Source: CAZJHX01 sp964545715
Lineage (GTDB): Bacteria > Myxococcota_A > UBA9042 > GCA-2863065
Direction of reading: 5' to 3'
DNA length: 64,000 nt
Assembly: GCA_964545715.1 (NCBI GenBank)
Contig: CAZJHX010000041.1
Span: forward strand, 1 to 64,000
This document shows positions 42,789 through 51,360 of the stretch, piece after piece. Positions within the stretch are counted from its first letter, which is position 1. Each line of letters opens with the position of its first letter. The position numbers and the translations under genes are program-made. The notes beneath the pieces were generated by a model. It worked only from the letters and a program-made list of their open reading frames with translations. It ran no database searches and had not been told where the DNA came from.

Positions 42789-43757
42789 TTACCAGGTCAG
42801 GACGAGCTTGCCAAACGTGGCGTTGTTGCCCATTCGCTCGTGAGCGTGCGCCACATCTTTCATGGGCAGCACGGCGTCCACCACCGGGCGGAGCGTGCCG
42901 TCCGCAAACTTCGGCAGCACCTGGTCGGTGAAGCGCTGCACCAGCGCGGCCTTCTCCTCCAGGGGGCGGCTGCGCAGGACGCTGCCCGTGATCGTGGCCC
43001 GCTTCGCCAGCAGCAGGCCCAGCGGCAGTGTGCCGTTGACGCCGCCGAGCAGCCCGATGGTGACCATGCGGCCCCGGGGCTTCAGCGCCTTGATGTTCTC
43101 CTTGAGGTAGGCCGCCCCGATCGTGTCCAGGATGACGTCCGCGCGCACGCGCTTGGCAAAGGAGCCGTCTGTGACGTGGATCGAGTGCTTGAGGCCCAGG
43201 CCTGCGCATCGCTCGAGCTTGTCGGCCGACCGTGAGGTGCCCCAGACGGTGACCCCGGCGGCCTGCCCCAGCTGCAGGGCGGCGGTCCCGATGCCGCTGG
43301 CGATCGCGTGCACCAGCAGGGTCTCGCCCATCGTCAGACCCGCCTGCACGTGCACGGCGTCAAATACCGTGAGAAACGCCTCCGGGATGGCCGCGGCGTC
43401 GGTAAAGGACATGCCGTCCGGCACGGGCATCGCCTCGCGCTCGTGCACCACCAGATGCGTCGACATAGACGCGCCGCCCACGATGCCCATGACCCGGTCG
43501 CCGACCGAGAATCGAGTCACTGCGGGGCCGACCTGCGAGACCGTCCCCGCGTACTCCAGGCCCGGTACGTCCGGCGCGACGCCCTTTGGCGCCGGGTAGA
43601 CGCCCATCCGCTGCAGGCAGTCAGCCCGGTTGAGGCCCGCCGCTGCGACCTCGATCATCAGCTCTCCGCCGCCCGGCTCGCGCACATCCAGATCGCCGAT
43701 GGTCAAAACGTCGGGGCCGCCTGCGCCCTGGATGCGTACCGCTCGTGCAGAAATCAC
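42789..43757 (-). CDS. NAD(P)H:quinone oxidoreductase, zinc-free MDR family (PIG3-like)
   Basis: 322 residues. The medium-chain dehydrogenase fold is shown by A-A-G-L-N-R-A-D, P-G-L-E-Y-A-G-T-V, G-D-R-V-M-G, and the nucleotide-binding A-S-G-I-G-T-A-A-L-Q-L. The catalytic zinc cysteine/histidine set is absent, as in quinone oxidoreductases. ATG overlaps the preceding permease stop by 4 nt (ATGA), so it is the sixth gene of the ABC operon. Its link to export is unclear. Confidence 0.88.
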   Translation of the reverse strand: MISARAVRIQGAGGPDVLTIGDLDVREPGGGELMIEVAAAGLNRADCLQRMGVYPAPKGVAPDVPGLEYAGTVSQVGPAVTRFSVGDRVMGIVGGASMSTHLVVHEREAMPVPDGMSFTDAAAIPEAFLTVFDAVHVQAGLTMGETLLVHAIASGIGTAALQLGQAAGVTVWGTSRSADKLERCAGLGLKHSIHVTDGSFAKRVRADVILDTIGAAYLKENIKALKPRGRMVTIGLLGGVNGTLPLGLLLAKRATITGSVLRSRPLEEKAALVQRFTDQVLPKFADGTLRPVVDAVLPMKDVAHAHERMGNNATFGKLVLTW

Positions 43758-44518
43758 GCTTGAGGATCTCCTGTGTATTCACGTCGCTGAAAAGCCATAA
43801 TGCCCGCCGCTGCGGCCAACGCCAGCACGAGCGCCACGATGCCGACGCTGGTGCTCATGGCGACCTGTGTATCGATAAGTGCGGCCAGCCCCTCTTTCTT
43901 TTGCTCCAGCCCGGCGATGTTCACCAGATTGGCGCGCATGGTGACATGGCGAGCGGCCATCGGCAGGTTGGACAGCGGCAGGTCGACCAGCAGCAGCGCC
44001 AGCAGCCCGACCGTGAAGGGCCGCTTGAACACGGCGCCGATGGCGGCAAAGAGGGTCGTGTAGCAGACGCTGCCCAGCACGAGCGCCGACACGATGCGGG
44101 CCAGGCGTCCGGAGTCCGGTGAGACCCCCAAAATCGCGATATGGGCCGCCGTACAGCCGAGCACGATCGCCAGCACGACCACGATAGCCGTCGCCAGGCG
44201 CCCCAGATACAGGGTGGCGCGCGAGATCGGGCGCATCAGCAGATAGGTCAGCGTGCCGCCCTCGACCTCGTCACGCACGACGGCGATGCCGTACATCATG
44301 GCCATGAAGGGCAGCACAAAGCCCAGCAGCATGTCGTTGGTCAGCGTGTTGAGCCCCGTCTCCAGGTCGCTGGCCTCGGACCGCGTGACAAACGCGACCG
44401 CGATGTCCATGCCGACCAGCGCCAGAATCGACAGGCTGCGCACCCGCAGCACGGTGTTGCGCATGTACAGCTTGCCCATGGCAAAGCCGGCGGCAGCGGG
44501 GTTCAGCGGCGCTGTCAT
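43754..44518 (-). CDS. ABC transporter permease
   Basis: 254 residues from ATG 44518, which overlaps the ATPase stop (ATGA); the open frame upstream is a shadow. Six hydrophobic segments with a V-R-D-E-V-E-G-G-T-L-T-Y-L-L-M-R-P-I-S motif after the second helix, typical of ABC-2 type permeases. Pairs with the ATPase just upstream. Confidence 0.85.
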   Translation of the reverse strand: MTAPLNPAAAGFAMGKLYMRNTVLRVRSLSILALVGMDIAVAFVTRSEASDLETGLNTLTNDMLLGFVLPFMAMMYGIAVVRDEVEGGTLTYLLMRPISRATLYLGRLATAIVVVLAIVLGCTAAHIAILGVSPDSGRLARIVSALVLGSVCYTTLFAAIGAVFKRPFTVGLLALLLVDLPLSNLPMAARHVTMRANLVNIAGLEQKKEGLAALIDTQVAMSTSVGIVALVLALAAAAGIMAFQRREYTGDPQA

Positions 44519-45441
44519 ACGCCCCTCGTCAGGTAGCGGAAGACGGCCTCCAGGTTGTTGTCGGGGGACGTCATGCGCGTGATCGTGACCCCGGCGGCCG
44601 TCGCTGCGGCCGGGATCTGCTCGTAGCACTCATCGGGCGTAGACGTCTGCAGCACCAGGCCGTACTCGCCTTTGACGGTCACGCCGCTGACGTGCGGTCG
44701 GGCGACCAGCTCGGCGGCCAGCTGGCGCGGGTGGTTGCAGTACAGCTCGATGCGGTGCGGGTGCCGGTCGATCAGGGCGCGGATCTGGTAGACATTGCCC
44801 TGGGCGAGCAGCCGCCCCTTGTCGATCAGGATGAACTCCCCGGTGACGCGCTCCACCTCGTGCAGCACATGGCTGGACAAAATGACGGTGCGCCCGCCCT
44901 CGCCCAGCTCCTTACACAGGTCGGAGATCTGCACGCGACTCACGGGATCGGTGCCGGTGAGAGGCTCGTCCAAAATGAGCACCTGCGGGTCGTGGGCCAG
45001 CGCCTGGGCGATCTTGACCTTCTGCCGCATGCCTTTGGAGTAGGCCTTGATCGGCTTGTTGTCGCCGCCCGCGCCCAGCGGCAGTCGCACTCGCTCGAGC
45101 AGCGCTGCAGAGCGCTCTCTGGCCTCCGACTTTGTAAAGCCGTGCAGCTGGGTCATCAGGGTGACGAACTCGTGGCCGGTCATGTCCTCGTAGAAGAAGT
45201 CATGCTCCGGGCAGTACCCGACCTGTCGCATCAGCGCCGGGTTGGCCCACGTGGACTGGCCGTCGATGGCGACGGTGCCGGCGGTTGGCTTCAGCAGTCC
45301 GGCGATCATGCGCAGCAGCGTAGTCTTGCCGGCGCCGTTGGGGCCCAACAGGCCGATCACGCCCGAGTCGATCTGCAGGCTGACGCCGTTGAGCGCGATG
45401 ACGTCGCCATACCAGCGGGCTGCTTCGGTGAGCTCGATCAC
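44515..45441 (-). CDS. ABC transporter ATP-binding protein
   Basis: 308 residues from GTG 45441, which overlaps the permease stop (GTGA); the longer open frame is not supported. Walker A G-P-N-G-A-G-K-T-T, signature Y-S-K-G-M-R-Q, Walker B V-L-I-L-D-E-P and switch S-S-H-V-L-H are all present. The signature is the S-x-G-M form of ABC-2 exporters, and a C-terminal domain of about 90 residues follows. Confidence 0.92.
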   Translation of the reverse strand: MIELTEAARWYGDVIALNGVSLQIDSGVIGLLGPNGAGKTTLLRMIAGLLKPTAGTVAIDGQSTWANPALMRQVGYCPEHDFFYEDMTGHEFVTLMTQLHGFTKSEARERSAALLERVRLPLGAGGDNKPIKAYSKGMRQKVKIAQALAHDPQVLILDEPLTGTDPVSRVQISDLCKELGEGGRTVILSSHVLHEVERVTGEFILIDKGRLLAQGNVYQIRALIDRHPHRIELYCNHPRQLAAELVARPHVSGVTVKGEYGLVLQTSTPDECYEQIPAAATAAGVTITRMTSPDNNLEAVFRYLTRGV

Positions 45442-46271
45442 GTCTGAGCCCGCTCCAATGACTGCAGACGCACTCGCAGCGCAACGTAGAAGAAGCCGGA
45501 TAACAACACCGATGCGATGAGCGCCGACAGCTGCTCGGAGTCGCCCATCAAGACGCACTCGCCCGTCTGCACAAACAAGTGCTGGATGCTGATCAGGTCC
45601 AGCAGCTCATACGGTCCCAGCACTTTGACCAGCACGCCGCGGGCGATCGTCAGAAACACGAAGATCCCAAGCCACGCGACGCCGACGTAGCGGGGGGACC
45701 GGCCCAGCGAGCTCAGCAGCAGGATCAGTGTGCTGACCAGCGATCCGGCGACCAGCGAAGCCGCCGCGATGCGCCAGGACATGTCGAGGAAGTGCCCGAA
45801 CGCGGCCTCTTTGCTCATCAGCAGCTGAGCCACCGCCAGCAGCATGGCCGGGACAAACGTGACGCCCAACACCGTGATCAGGACGCCCAGCAGCTTGCCC
45901 CACAGGTACTGGTCCACGTCCAGCGGGCGCGTGAAGTACAGCGTGAGAGAGCGGTTGGTCACGTCGCGCGCGATCATCGACGAGCCGAACGCCGCCAGCA
46001 TGATCGCCACGAACCACGCCTCCGCCTTGAACAGCATCAGGAACACGTCGTCGGGCGTGGAGTCGTCGCCCAACGCCTCGCCGACGACCAGCTGCAGGTA
46101 CAGCCGGGCTGCCAGAAACAGCACGGGCGCCCACGCCATCAAGAACAGGCGACGCACCCACTTCTCTTTGTACAGCCGTCGCAGCTCGGTCTCGGCGATG
46201 ACCAGAAAGCGGGTGGACGCCGGCTCAATCGGCCCGTCGTAGCGCTCATAGCGGCTCTGGTAAATGCTCAC
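45438..46271 (-). CDS. ABC transporter permease
   Basis: 277 residues from GTG 46271 (GTGA overlap with the ATPase stop). Begins with an N-terminal cytoplasmic segment (S-I-Y-Q-S-R-Y-E-R-Y-D-G), then six helices with A-R-D-V-T-N-R-S-L-T-L-Y-F-T-R-P after the second, the same permease type as the other copy. An open frame reaching upstream to 46589 lies inside the ATPase gene and is rejected. Confidence 0.88.
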   Translation of the reverse strand: MSIYQSRYERYDGPIEPASTRFLVIAETELRRLYKEKWVRRLFLMAWAPVLFLAARLYLQLVVGEALGDDSTPDDVFLMLFKAEAWFVAIMLAAFGSSMIARDVTNRSLTLYFTRPLDVDQYLWGKLLGVLITVLGVTFVPAMLLAVAQLLMSKEAAFGHFLDMSWRIAAASLVAGSLVSTLILLLSSLGRSPRYVGVAWLGIFVFLTIARGVLVKVLGPYELLDLISIQHLFVQTGECVLMGDSEQLSALIASVLLSGFFYVALRVRLQSLERAQT

Positions 46272-47182
46272 TGCGGCACCTCCAGAAACTTCATGAAGGC
46301 CGACTCCAGCGTGATCTGAACCGGCGCGAAGTGGCGCACCTGCACATCGGCGGTGCCCGCGATGGTCCAGAAGCGGTCGATGTCGTCGGCCCCCAGCGCC
46401 ACCACCAGGTCGTCGGGGTGCTCGGGGTTGAATTGGATGCCGAAGCCGGCGCTCTTGAGGCCCGCCGCCAGCCGCGCGCCGCGCTCTTTGACCTGCACCT
46501 GGTACTCGCCCGCCTGGCCGGCCGTGAACTCGGCGAGGGGGCCATGATGCCGGACCCGACCGCCGACCAGGACCAGCACACGCTCGCACACCCGCTCCAC
46601 GTCGTTGAGCAAGTGGGAGCTGAGCACCACGCTGACGTTGATGCGCGCGAGATCGGCGATGATCCCCAGCATGTCGTCGCGTCCCTGCGGATCCAGACCG
46701 TTGGTCGGCTCATCCAAAAAGACGAGCTCAGGTCCGTGCACAAGCGCCTGCGCCAGCTTCACGCGCTGCTTCATGCCGGTTGAGTACTCTTCGGTCACTC
46801 GGTAGCGGGCCTCGTCGATGCCGGCGTAGTCCAGCACCTCGTGCGCGCGCCTGATCGCGTGCCGGCGCGGCAGCCCGCTCAAACGGCCTGCATAGACGAC
46901 GGACTCAAAGCCGGTCATGCGCCCGAAAAGGCACTCGGTCTCCGGCATGTAACCCACCCGCTGGCGGATGGCCTTGGCGCCTGTGCGGATGTCGTTGTCC
47001 AGCACGCTGCCGGTGCCCCCATCGGGATCCAGCAGGCCCAGCAGCGTCTTGATCAGCGTGGTCTTACCGGCGCCGTTGGGGCCCAACAAGCCGATCGCGC
47101 CGGGCTGGATTTTGACGGTGATGTCGGTCAGTGCCTGAAACGCGCCGTAGAAGTGATTGACGCTCTCGAGCTGAAACAGCAC
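46268..47182 (-). CDS. ABC transporter ATP-binding protein
   Basis: 304 residues with Walker A G-P-N-G-A-G-K-T-T, signature Y-S-T-G-M-K-Q-R, Walker B V-F-L-D-E-P, and S-S-H-L-L. It begins 6 nt after the Cys-rich lipoprotein stop. Together with the next three genes it forms two tandem ATPase-permease pairs, probably one heteromeric exporter. Confidence 0.92.
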   Translation of the reverse strand: MLFQLESVNHFYGAFQALTDITVKIQPGAIGLLGPNGAGKTTLIKTLLGLLDPDGGTGSVLDNDIRTGAKAIRQRVGYMPETECLFGRMTGFESVVYAGRLSGLPRRHAIRRAHEVLDYAGIDEARYRVTEEYSTGMKQRVKLAQALVHGPELVFLDEPTNGLDPQGRDDMLGIIADLARINVSVVLSSHLLNDVERVCERVLVLVGGRVRHHGPLAEFTAGQAGEYQVQVKERGARLAAGLKSAGFGIQFNPEHPDDLVVALGADDIDRFWTIAGTADVQVRHFAPVQITLESAFMKFLEVPQ

Positions 47183-47188
47183 AGGCCG

Positions 47189-47779
47189 CTACTGCGCGAG
47201 CGAGTCGAAGCAGAACTTCTGCTCGATCGTGACGCCCTTGAAGGCGGTGTCTTTTGCCGCGCAGGTGCTTTGTCCGTCGGCCGCGGCGATGGCCTTCTCC
47301 AGCCCGACTTTGTCGAACGCTCCGCCGTCGCTGCACCCCAGGTAGGCCGCGCAATCGGCCTCTTTCTTGTCACAGTTCAGCGTGTCGCCGTTGAACGCAG
47401 CCAGGATAAGGCCGCAGGCGGCCTGGTTGCCGATGGGATCGGCTAGATCGAACTCGTCCGTGGGCGCTGAGCAGCCGGTCTTGGCGATGGTGCATTCGAC
47501 CAACTTGGCCTGGTCGCACGTCGCGGTAGCCGCCACGGCGTTGACGCAATCCGTGACGTCGGACGTCTCCACGTTGCCACCGGGGCCCGGGCACCCCGGC
47601 AGCTTGTCGCAGTTCAAGAAGCCCATGTCGGCCTCAGTGGGGCATTTCTTGAGCAGCGCGTCGTACAGAGACTTGCACGCCTCGAGATTGGGCGTGGGCT
47701 CGTTGAGCGCGGACCCGCATCCAGTGGCGCCGGCGGCGGTCGCACAGACCAGGACAAACGATGCACAGAAGCGAAGCAT
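47189..47779 (-). CDS. Cysteine-rich lipoprotein of the tandem ABC operon
   Basis: 196 residues from ATG 47779. Signal with lipobox A-T-G-C (about residue 21). The mature part has about 13 cysteines in a pattern such as L-K-K-C-P...L-N-C-D...C-P-G-P...D-C-V-N...T-C-D-Q, suggesting a disulfide-rich helical surface domain. I do not recognise the family. It is first gene of the operon and may be the cargo, receptor or accessory lipoprotein of the ABC system. TAATGT/GATAAT lies 8-10 nt before the ATG. Confidence 0.75.
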   Translation of the reverse strand: MLRFCASFVLVCATAAGATGCGSALNEPTPNLEACKSLYDALLKKCPTEADMGFLNCDKLPGCPGPGGNVETSDVTDCVNAVAATATCDQAKLVECTIAKTGCSAPTDEFDLADPIGNQAACGLILAAFNGDTLNCDKKEADCAAYLGCSDGGAFDKVGLEKAIAAADGQSTCAAKDTAFKGVTIEQKFCFDSLAQ

Positions 47780-47827
47780 GGCGCCTGACATTATCCTGTG
47801 ACAATTGCGCGCGGCAAGTCCCGGCTC

Positions 47828-47858
47828 TATCCTGTCCGCGGTGCGTGATGGAGACTGA
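47828..47858 (+). promoter_or_regulatory. Putative promoter end and 5-codon leader ORF before the small membrane protein
   Basis: TATCCT (47828-47833), with TTGCGC 17 nt upstream, is followed after 7 nt by GTG 47841, which opens a five-codon frame ending in TGA at 47856-47858, directly abutting the ATG at 47859. GGAG inside the mini-ORF would also serve as Shine-Dalgarno for the downstream gene. Confidence 0.3.
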
Positions 47859-48266
47859 ATGGCCAAGGGAATCCTGTTTATCGTGATAGGCGTTGTGATG
47901 ATCATCTTCGACATCACGATCAAACCCGTCTTCAGCATCCCGATCACGCCCGGCTTCTCGTTTCCTATCGGCCTGCTCGCCGCCCTGGTCGGCGGGCTCT
48001 GGGTCGTCAGCTCCCGCGTCGCGGAGTTTCAAGCGCAGCTGACCCAGGGCGAGGTCGCCGAGTGGGGCAGCAAGCTGGAGCTGGCCACGCCGCGTATCAT
48101 CGCGCTCAGCGAAGAGCAGCTCTCCACGGAGTACATCTCGGAAACGGTCGCCAAAGAGACGTCCATCCCGCAGGACATCCTGATCAAGTACATGTACGCG
48201 ATGCGCAATTACCTCAACGACGCGGCCGACAAGGCGCGGTCCGAGAAGCGCCGTCAGGAGAGCTAG
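47859..48266 (+). CDS. Small membrane protein of unknown function
   Basis: 135 residues with two transmembrane helices (about 4-22 and 33-51) joined by a short Pro-rich loop, then an 80-residue charged cytoplasmic tail, probably helical and coiled. No family recognised. Good Shine-Dalgarno GGAGA. The 3' end overlaps the convergent barrel gene by 4 nt. Confidence 0.7.
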   Translation: MAKGILFIVIGVVMIIFDITIKPVFSIPITPGFSFPIGLLAALVGGLWVVSSRVAEFQAQLTQGEVAEWGSKLELATPRIIALSEEQLSTEYISETVAKETSIPQDILIKYMYAMRNYLNDAADKARSEKRRQES

Positions 48267-49819
48267 AAGTTCACCTGGGACAGGATCGTGAAGCCCAGCG
48301 CGTTGGGCTCTTCGAAAGTGCGGAGGTTGTGGCCTGACGCGTCCGGCTTGATCGACGCCAGGTTGTCGTCTCGGCCGTACCAGAGCGTCGCGATGAAGCG
48401 AAACGCGTCGTAGTAGGACCACTTGAGATCGACGCGCCCTACAAACAGCGGCAGCTCGTCCTGACCGTTGGGCAGGATGTCCCAGTCCCCGGCCTGATCC
48501 CCGCGCACGACCACCTTCGTGTTGCCCTGATCGACGCTGCTGGCGTTGGCGCCCGTCGGGGCGATGCCCGCGTATGTGGCAGGCTGGAGCACGCCCAGGG
48601 TCAAGCCCAGGGTCAGGTCGTATGGCTGGATGTTGTAGTCGGCCGCGATGGCGCCGTAGACCTCTGGGCTGACCTTCACGTCCGCGCTCAGCGCCTGGTA
48701 CGGGATGAACCCCGGCACGTCGAACAGGATCGCCGTCAAGTCGCGGTAGATCACGTCCATGTGTAGGCGAAAGTAGCCGTACTTCATCTTGGCGCCGATG
48801 TGGCCCATGATCGCGGTCTCGCTCTTGGTGGAGCTCACGTTGTCCGGATCCTCCAGCACCTGCGCCAAAAACGAGAACTCCCCCTCGATCGCCAGGCTCA
48901 GCGCTCCCGTGCGGTACTGCTCGCGCCGGAAGAGCTCCTCGCGGATCTTGTCCTGCTGAAAGATGCGCACGTCCATGGCCCGCCCGATCGGGATGCCGCG
49001 ACGAAATGACACGCGTCCGGAGGCGCCGCCGGCCAGGATGCTCTGCCCCAGCGCGTTCATGCGGGTGTTCGTGCCCTTGTTGAAGAACCCGCCGTTGAAC
49101 TCAAAGCGCAGCCCGCTGTCCTGGACCTCGAAGCCCGCGCCGCCCAGCACGCCGTAAAAGGTGCGCTGCACGTTCTTGAGCTCGTTGCCGCCCGGGTTGA
49201 TCAGGGTGTCCTCGGCCGGGCTCTTTACGCGCGCGGCTTTGAAGCCAAGAAAGAAGTGTGAGTAGCGATAGTCCAGGTCAAACTGCAGGCCCGGCGCCAG
49301 GCCGCTGCGAAAGTTCTTGGGGAAGCTGTCGGTGCCGCCCCAGCTCACGTCCGGGTGAAAGCCCAGGCGCATGCGGTCCGAGTCCACGGGAAACAGCGTG
49401 AACGCCCAGTACCGCTCGTGGCGGGTATCCAAAAAGAAGTTTGTGCGGATGTAGGAGCCCGAGTCGCTGAGCCGGTTGTTGTCGACGTCCAGATCGATGC
49501 TGAGCGCGGCCTCGGGCTGAAAGAACGGGCTGAGCAGCAGGCGCTTGTACAGCAGCAGCCGGGTCACGTTTTTCCCGCACTCGCTCGGCTCCGTGCGGTC
49601 GGCGATCGTCCCGTGGCAGTTGCCGAAATACGCAGACGGGCTGGACTTGCGCGTCTCTCCGGCGCCGACAAGCAGATTGTCGTCGCCGAAGACGAACGTG
49701 ACGGACGTCTTCAAGAACGGCTCATCCGGCGTCTGGGCGACCTTGCCCTTGGGCTGTTGCTGCGCCGTCGCCGGTCCTGCGATCAGGACGGCCAGCGCCA
49801 ACGTTTGCCACCACTTCAT
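48263..49819 (-). CDS. Outer-membrane beta-barrel protein
   Basis: 518 residues, Sec signal cleaved after A-T-A-Q. Many alternating strands and a terminal V-N-F fit an outer-membrane barrel of about 490 residues. Last gene of a leftward operon with a nucleotidase lipoprotein and another lipoprotein, joined by 4-nt overlaps. Family not identified. Confidence 0.75.
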   Translation of the reverse strand: MKWWQTLALAVLIAGPATAQQQPKGKVAQTPDEPFLKTSVTFVFGDDNLLVGAGETRKSSPSAYFGNCHGTIADRTEPSECGKNVTRLLLYKRLLLSPFFQPEAALSIDLDVDNNRLSDSGSYIRTNFFLDTRHERYWAFTLFPVDSDRMRLGFHPDVSWGGTDSFPKNFRSGLAPGLQFDLDYRYSHFFLGFKAARVKSPAEDTLINPGGNELKNVQRTFYGVLGGAGFEVQDSGLRFEFNGGFFNKGTNTRMNALGQSILAGGASGRVSFRRGIPIGRAMDVRIFQQDKIREELFRREQYRTGALSLAIEGEFSFLAQVLEDPDNVSSTKSETAIMGHIGAKMKYGYFRLHMDVIYRDLTAILFDVPGFIPYQALSADVKVSPEVYGAIAADYNIQPYDLTLGLTLGVLQPATYAGIAPTGANASSVDQGNTKVVVRGDQAGDWDILPNGQDELPLFVGRVDLKWSYYDAFRFIATLWYGRDDNLASIKPDASGHNLRTFEEPNALGFTILSQVNF

Positions 49820-51360
49820 CCGTTGCCTCCAGAGATGATCACGTCTTCATTGAAGCGTGGGTCCAGGACCCAGAACTGCAGCCCGCAGTCGTTGCCGCCG
49901 TCAGACCCACAGAGGTAGACATGGCGCAGCGAGCCGGTAACCGCCGAGACCGTGCGCGGCGGGCAGCTGTACTGCAAGAAGCCCAGCGGCGTGATCTCGC
50001 GCGTACACAGCCCCAGCTGGTCTTCCTGCCCCAAAAACTCGATATCCAGCGGCGTGAAGTCCGCGGCCAGCGCTACCGAGACGCCCATCTGCTTCTTGCC
50101 GTCCACGCGCCCCAGCCACTGCCGGTACTCGAAGAAGCTCTCCAGGTCCGTGCAGCCGTTGTCGTTGCCGCAGTCAAAGCGGCAGTTCTGCTCGTCGCCG
50201 GGCTCGATGGAGCCGTTCTTATCGCGGTCGCAGGAGATCAGGCGCGTCGGCACCGCGATGTTGCGCACCTTCACCAGGTTGGACTCAAACGCCTCCAGCA
50301 GCTCGCTGTTGTCGCTGATCGGGCCGCTGTCGAACGAGTCCTTCTCCTCTTTCAGCAGGTCGGTCAGGTCGATGCCTCCTCCGGCCGGCGCCCGCGGAAA
50401 CTTGTCGGGCAAAAAGAAGCTGATGTCGCGCTGGCACTCGTCCAGGTCGAACTCCGGATCGCTCTGAGGGTGCGTGTAGTAGCTGGGAAACGTCAGCTGG
50501 GTCTGCCCGGCGTGCTCGTCCACCGTCCCCGAGAACCAGCAGACCAGATCGTTGATCTGCACGCCGATCGGGGCGCTGAACGTGAACAGGAAGATCGAGT
50601 TGTAGGGCCTGTCGTTCTCCTTGAACCCCATGTCGGTGATGTAGAAGCCGGTGTCGATGACGTTCGTGACGACGAGCTGCCCGGTGTCGACCCGGACCGG
50701 CTGCCCACGCATCGGGCTGGTCTGCACCTTGTCCGTCAGCTGGATCTGGCGCACGGTCGGGTTGTCGAAGTGCATCGTGTCGGTGGCGCCTGACGCCAGC
50801 GAGGCCGGCGCCTCCCGGTTGTCGAAGATCCCCAGACAGCCCGGGTCCGCCAGGTCGATCTTGCCGTTCTTGTCGTTGTCCAGGCCGTCGTTGCACTGTC
50901 CGTACTTCACGTCGTCCGGCTTGGGGTCGACGCCGTCCTCCTCGACCCAGATGTGCGTCGGGCCGGTCGTGCGATTGATGCAGACCTCCACCCCGTCCGC
51001 CTTGCCGTCGGTCATCTGAAAGTACCGCGTAGAGGGCGTCACAAAGCCGGGCGTCACGTCCACGTGCAGTGTGCCGGAGAAGCTGAAGCTCTCGGCCTCG
51101 GTATCGGCGGCGCGCACGTCGATTCGATAGCAGCGGCTGCAGCGAAAGTCCCGGCAGGTCTCGGCGGCCTGGCAGTCTGAGGCCTCCTGGCAGCCGGTGC
51201 CCGAGATAAACGGCAGCGGCGTGTCGGCCGATCCGGTCGGCTGTGGGGTCGCCTCGGCCGTAAACGTGACCTTGAAGGACTGCAGCCCCACGTCGATGCC
51301 CCCGCGGGCGGTGCATCCGGCAGCCGCGAGCGCAGCCGCTATGGCGATCACGCGCATCAT
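49816..51360 (-). CDS. Large lipoprotein with Asp/Asn-rich calcium-site-like motif
   Basis: 514 residues, lipobox A-A-A-G-C (Cys16). Contains C-N-D-G-L-D-N-D-K-N-G-K-I-D-L-A-D-P-G-C (about 157-176), the D-G-x-D-N-D-x-N-G-x-x-D motif of MopE-like and other secreted myxobacterial proteins. A second D-R-D-K-N-G-S-I-E-P-G-D site is further on (about 377). Otherwise beta-rich and unrecognised. Its position between the nucleotidase and the barrel suggests one surface complex. Confidence 0.75.
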   Translation of the reverse strand: MMRVIAIAAALAAAGCTARGGIDVGLQSFKVTFTAEATPQPTGSADTPLPFISGTGCQEASDCQAAETCRDFRCSRCYRIDVRAADTEAESFSFSGTLHVDVTPGFVTPSTRYFQMTDGKADGVEVCINRTTGPTHIWVEEDGVDPKPDDVKYGQCNDGLDNDKNGKIDLADPGCLGIFDNREAPASLASGATDTMHFDNPTVRQIQLTDKVQTSPMRGQPVRVDTGQLVVTNVIDTGFYITDMGFKENDRPYNSIFLFTFSAPIGVQINDLVCWFSGTVDEHAGQTQLTFPSYYTHPQSDPEFDLDECQRDISFFLPDKFPRAPAGGGIDLTDLLKEEKDSFDSGPISDNSELLEAFESNLVKVRNIAVPTRLISCDRDKNGSIEPGDEQNCRFDCGNDNGCTDLESFFEYRQWLGRVDGKKQMGVSVALAADFTPLDIEFLGQEDQLGLCTREITPLGFLQYSCPPRTVSAVTGSLRHVYLCGSDGGNDCGLQFWVLDPRFNEDVIISGGNG

